A stretch of DNA of 38,184 nt. Source: Ichthyophonus hoferi (lineage: Eukaryota > Opisthokonta > Ichthyosporea > Ichthyophonida > Ichthyophonidae). The notes under the pieces were generated by a model. The model did no database searches and was not told the origin of the DNA. It saw only the letters and a program-made list of their open reading frames with translations. Made by a program: the position numbers and the translations under genes. Positions 36,701 through 38,184 of this stretch are shown here, piece by piece; the first letter of the stretch is position 1, and each line of letters begins with the position of its first letter. The stretch spans positions 9,034 through 47,217 of the forward strand of contig NAOQ01000042.1 in NCBI GenBank assembly GCA_002751075.1, in the 5' to 3' direction.

Positions 36701-37811
36701 AAAATAATTTTATATATTTTATTAGTCTACAACCAGGTATGGTATAAAATGATTTAATGCTATGCTTTGAATATGGGCGTGTGAAAGGATGTTTATTATT
36801 AGTAACTGTAGTTCAAGTTGTGATTGGATAGTTTAGATACAGGTTTTCAGACCAGGTGAGTTAAATTTGATATAATGTGCTAGCCAATGAAGAGCACGTA
36901 TCTGTGAATATATATTATATATATGGGATGGGACGAGTAAGTGGAGGCTACATGCAAGTCTAAATATAGATTATAAAGTTCTATCTACAGAACCATAAAA
37001 AATACTCCTAAACAGGCAAGCGCCTTAAAGTCAAATCTGTTAATACTCACACACAGACATATGCAAGAAAATATTTTTTGTGTGTACGTACATTACGTAC
37101 ATTAATCAAGTCCATGATAAATGTATTCTACCCTAATATATCTTTCCCATATAACAAAGGCACATATAACTACATATACAAAGGTATATATATCTTTCGG
37201 TGCAAATTTACCGATAATATATATAAAATATAATTATGAATGTATTTCGTGATAATATAGTCTTAATATCAAGTGATCCTCAAAAATGGCACAGACATGC
37301 AACAATGTTTTTAATTTTCTGAAAACCATTTCGGAATTAGCTACCCAGACACCTATCAGGCAATAATTGAAGGCTTACGCGGATCGACAGAATTATAGTT
37401 ACAGTCTATTGTCATATATGGAGCGGGAAATAAAAATAGAACTACTAAGAAAACTTATTAGCTGATATTTACTATAATCATCTTAAAATATGTATATGAC
37501 TTTGTACTAATGCCAGTTGCTGGTTAAAATAATAAAAAACCAATAGTTTGTAAACCGGGAGAATAGAATATATATAGAAGAGATTTCGTATAACTAAGTA
37601 GGAAGGAAAGAGGTAGAAAGAGATATGAGAAATAGGACATAGGAAAAGAGATAAGGTTCTCTCGGTATCAATCACCATTGACACCAGGGGCATTTGATTG
37701 ATTGATCATATGGGGCGGCATGATATTGTCTGAATGGCTACACATTGATGAGGAATCGTCCCTGGGGCCTGATTGAATGGCCTTCGATGGAGCGACCTTG
37801 CGTTTCGGCAT
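20608..37811 (-). CDS. Class IIa-type histone deacetylase with AT-hook-like and chromo-barrel-like domains (24 coding exons, 2387 aa)
   Basis: Predicted nuclear lysine deacetylase (zinc hydrolase acting on acetyl-lysine) with a chromatin-reader-like module. Exons in transcript order: 37811-37676, 36688-34454, 34032-33952, 33305-33159, 32557-32417, 31993-31785, 31322-30903, 30638-30342, 30125-30009, 29415-29335, 29126-28991, 28745-28639, 28176-28096, 27497-27428, 27190-27111, 26697-26564, 25841-25669, 25506-25414, 25154-25002, 24533-24408, 23851-23772, 23591-23535, 23169-23012, 22459-20608. All 23 introns are GT-AG, phases match throughout, and the sum (7164 nt) is divisible by three. Domains: Pro/Gln-rich 46-790, charged linkers 791-1222, AT-hook-like 1223-1230, chromo-barrel-like about 1245-1312, HDAC about 1345-1725, Ser/Thr-rich tail 1771-2387. 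The start is the ATG of MPKRKV, a basic NLS-like opening; an acceptor-like CAG just upstream means a 5' UTR exon could lie outside the window. The HDAC assignment is very secure. That everything is one transcript is inferred from phase continuity. Confidence 0.88.
23535..28745 (-). CDS. HDAC gene exons 12-22: class II deacetylase catalytic domain
   Basis: Eleven exons rebuild a complete arginase-fold deacetylase domain. Visible in order: [16 protein letters not shown] and HPER (structural zinc ligands C1357, C1359, H1366), LEVIACGG (fourth ligand C1433), RPPGHHAE (active-site H1483/H1484), [19 protein letters not shown] (zinc ligands D1521, H1523), [14 protein letters not shown] (zinc ligand D1615), LEGGY (catalytic Y1655), and [19 protein letters not shown], matching the C-terminal helix of class II enzymes. 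The CxC/H/C structural site is the hallmark of class IIa (HDAC4/5/7/9). The Tyr at 1655 is as in class I, IIb and fungal Hda1 enzymes, whereas vertebrate class IIa has His. All catalytic residues are present, so activity on acetyl-lysine is expected. Confidence 0.95.
28991..30125 (-). CDS. HDAC gene exons 9-11: AT-hook-like motif and chromo-barrel/Tudor-knot-like domain
   Basis: Exon 9 (30125-30009) opens with RKKGRPPGS, an AT-hook-like minor-groove-binding motif (GRP core), and then [10 protein letters not shown], the first strand of a royal-family barrel. Exon 10 (29415-29335) gives [16 protein letters not shown]. Exon 11 (29126-28991) gives [13 protein letters not shown], the hallmark strand-turn of chromo-barrel/Tudor-knot modules as in MOF, MRG15 and PHF20, with aromatic residues W1294, Y1298 and W1301. 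These domains commonly bind methyl-lysine or nucleic acid; whether this one does is inference. Junction phases (0, 0, then 1 into exon 12) fuse it in frame to the catalytic domain about 40 residues downstream. Confidence 0.82.
29822..30008. repeat. Low-complexity A/T/C-rich tract in HDAC intron 9
   Basis: Irregular iterations of aata, ataca and caacac motifs fill most of the intron just downstream of exon 9. No coding or transposon signal is visible. It resembles a decayed simple repeat. Confidence 0.7.
30342..34032 (-). CDS. HDAC gene exons 3-8: charged, NLS-rich linker
   Basis: Six exons (34032-33952, 33305-33159, 32557-32417, 31993-31785, 31322-30903, 30638-30342) encode about residues 791-1222. 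Basic clusters TKKRKKDK (spanning the exon 5/6 junction), AKRKRQK (exon 7) and SKRRRT (exon 8) look like nuclear localisation signals. Exon 7 is rich in Glu/Lys/Ser, with an acidic run ([11 protein letters not shown]) followed by alternating Lys/Glu. Exons 7 and 8 contain RSKSPKPSK and RSRSPKP, which are SP-type phosphorylation and RS-like motifs. No folded domain is visible. The segment links the low-complexity N-terminus to the reader and catalytic modules. Confidence 0.78.
30664..30713. repeat. (TA)n(TG)n microsatellite in HDAC intron 7
   Basis: An uninterrupted TA dinucleotide run of roughly 14 units followed by about 7 TG units, immediately upstream (in gene orientation) of the acceptor of HDAC exon 8. 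It is likely length-polymorphic and close enough to the 3' splice site to influence splicing, though that is only inference. Confidence 0.9.
34454..36688 (-). CDS. HDAC gene exon 2: 745-residue Pro/Gln/Gly/Met/His-rich low-complexity region
   Basis: A single exon of 2235 nt, open throughout, phase 1 in and phase 1 out, coding residues 46-790. It is dominated by P, Q, G, S, H and M with tyrosines in repeated small motifs ([16 protein letters not shown] near its end), and has a poly-Q run (GVQQQQQML). It lacks a recognisable fold. One unusual island contains clustered cysteines ([13 protein letters not shown]) near residue 500. GC is far above the flanking introns, as expected for proline- and glycine-rich coding sequence. 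Such composition is typical of disordered activation or condensation domains of chromatin factors. Vertebrate class IIa HDACs also have a Gln-rich N-terminus, but this one is longer and proline-dominated, and I see no MEF2-binding consensus. Confidence 0.85.
37676..37811 (-). CDS. HDAC gene exon 1: start codon and basic N-terminus
   Basis: Encodes residues 1-45 beginning [11 protein letters not shown], a short basic stretch resembling a monopartite nuclear localisation signal, then a Ser/Met/Asn-rich segment. The donor is ATG|gtgatt, phase 1, joining exon 2 through a Gly codon. Upstream of the ATG the sequence reads acag-gcact-ATG, which could be a 3' splice site of a non-coding first exon. 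No promoter element can be named in the remaining 370 bases to the window edge. Confidence 0.72.
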
Positions 37812-38184
37812 AGTGCCTGTATGTATATTATTATGCATGTACGTATATTTAACAAATATTAGTCAATATCATATTAGTACAGTGTGAAGAGATTAATATA
37901 CATATAACCTACTCTGTGAAAAAACGATTATGTACAAATTGATCGTACATAGGTAAGTAATAGAAAGCAATCCCACTGTAGGGGTATAGTAGGTATATAC
38001 AATATGTTGAAAAAGTAAAAAAAATAAAAATAGAAAGCAAGTATTAAGAAAAAAGAGAGAGAAAAAATTGTGGAAAGTAACACATACATAAAGGAAGATA
38101 ACAATAATAATAAACATAATTAGAAAAATATCAATGTAATAAAAGGTATGAAAATGAAAACTATAATAACATGTAATGATTCTA

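Noticed and set aside
1-38184. tRNA genes, CRISPR arrays, bacterial operon features
   Set aside because: No B-box/T-loop matches in tRNA context, no regularly spaced repeats, and the gene structures are clearly eukaryotic.

Overview
The window is AT-rich eukaryotic nuclear DNA with GT-AG introns, AATAAA-type poly(A) signals, Tc1/mariner and Ty1/copia relics and AT microsatellites. A class IIa-type histone deacetylase with its structural zinc site and a Gemin6-like Sm-fold gene point to an animal or a close unicellular relative. An early-branching invertebrate such as a sponge would fit, but the sequence alone does not settle this.

Layout. Left part (1-5.1 kb): a small secreted Pro/Thr-rich, cysteine-containing protein (minus strand) lies between two diverged copies of a ~300-bp repeat. 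A decayed Tc1/mariner element with inverted terminal repeats follows at 3.67-4.70 kb, then one copy of a second dispersed repeat. Middle (6.3-12.7 kb): a Gemin6-like gene on the minus strand, a gene-poor stretch, several weak exon-like segments, and the 3' end of an unrecognised gene (12.32-12.65 kb). Then comes a 276-N assembly gap whose two flanks are the same 140 bp, followed by decayed DNA holding a long-dead Ty1/copia retrotransposon on the plus strand (about 14.4-18.95 kb).

Right part (20.6-37.8 kb): one large minus-strand gene. I reconstructed 24 coding exons; every junction uses GT-AG, every phase matches, and the CDS totals 7164 nt (2387 residues). Domain order: basic N-terminus, a 745-residue Pro/Gln/Gly/Met-rich exon, charged NLS-rich linkers, an AT-hook-like motif, a chromo-barrel/Tudor-knot-like domain, a complete class II HDAC catalytic domain, and a ~617-residue Ser/Thr-rich tail in one exon. 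The catalytic domain has the class IIa structural zinc ligands (CxC, H, C) but keeps the catalytic tyrosine that vertebrate class IIa enzymes replace with histidine. A histone-tail-reader-like domain joined in cis to a probably active class IIa-type HDAC is the main find.

Limits: exon models come from reading splice signals and phases by eye, with no transcript or homology search. Small exons in the 8-12.7 kb region and 5' non-coding exons may be missed.
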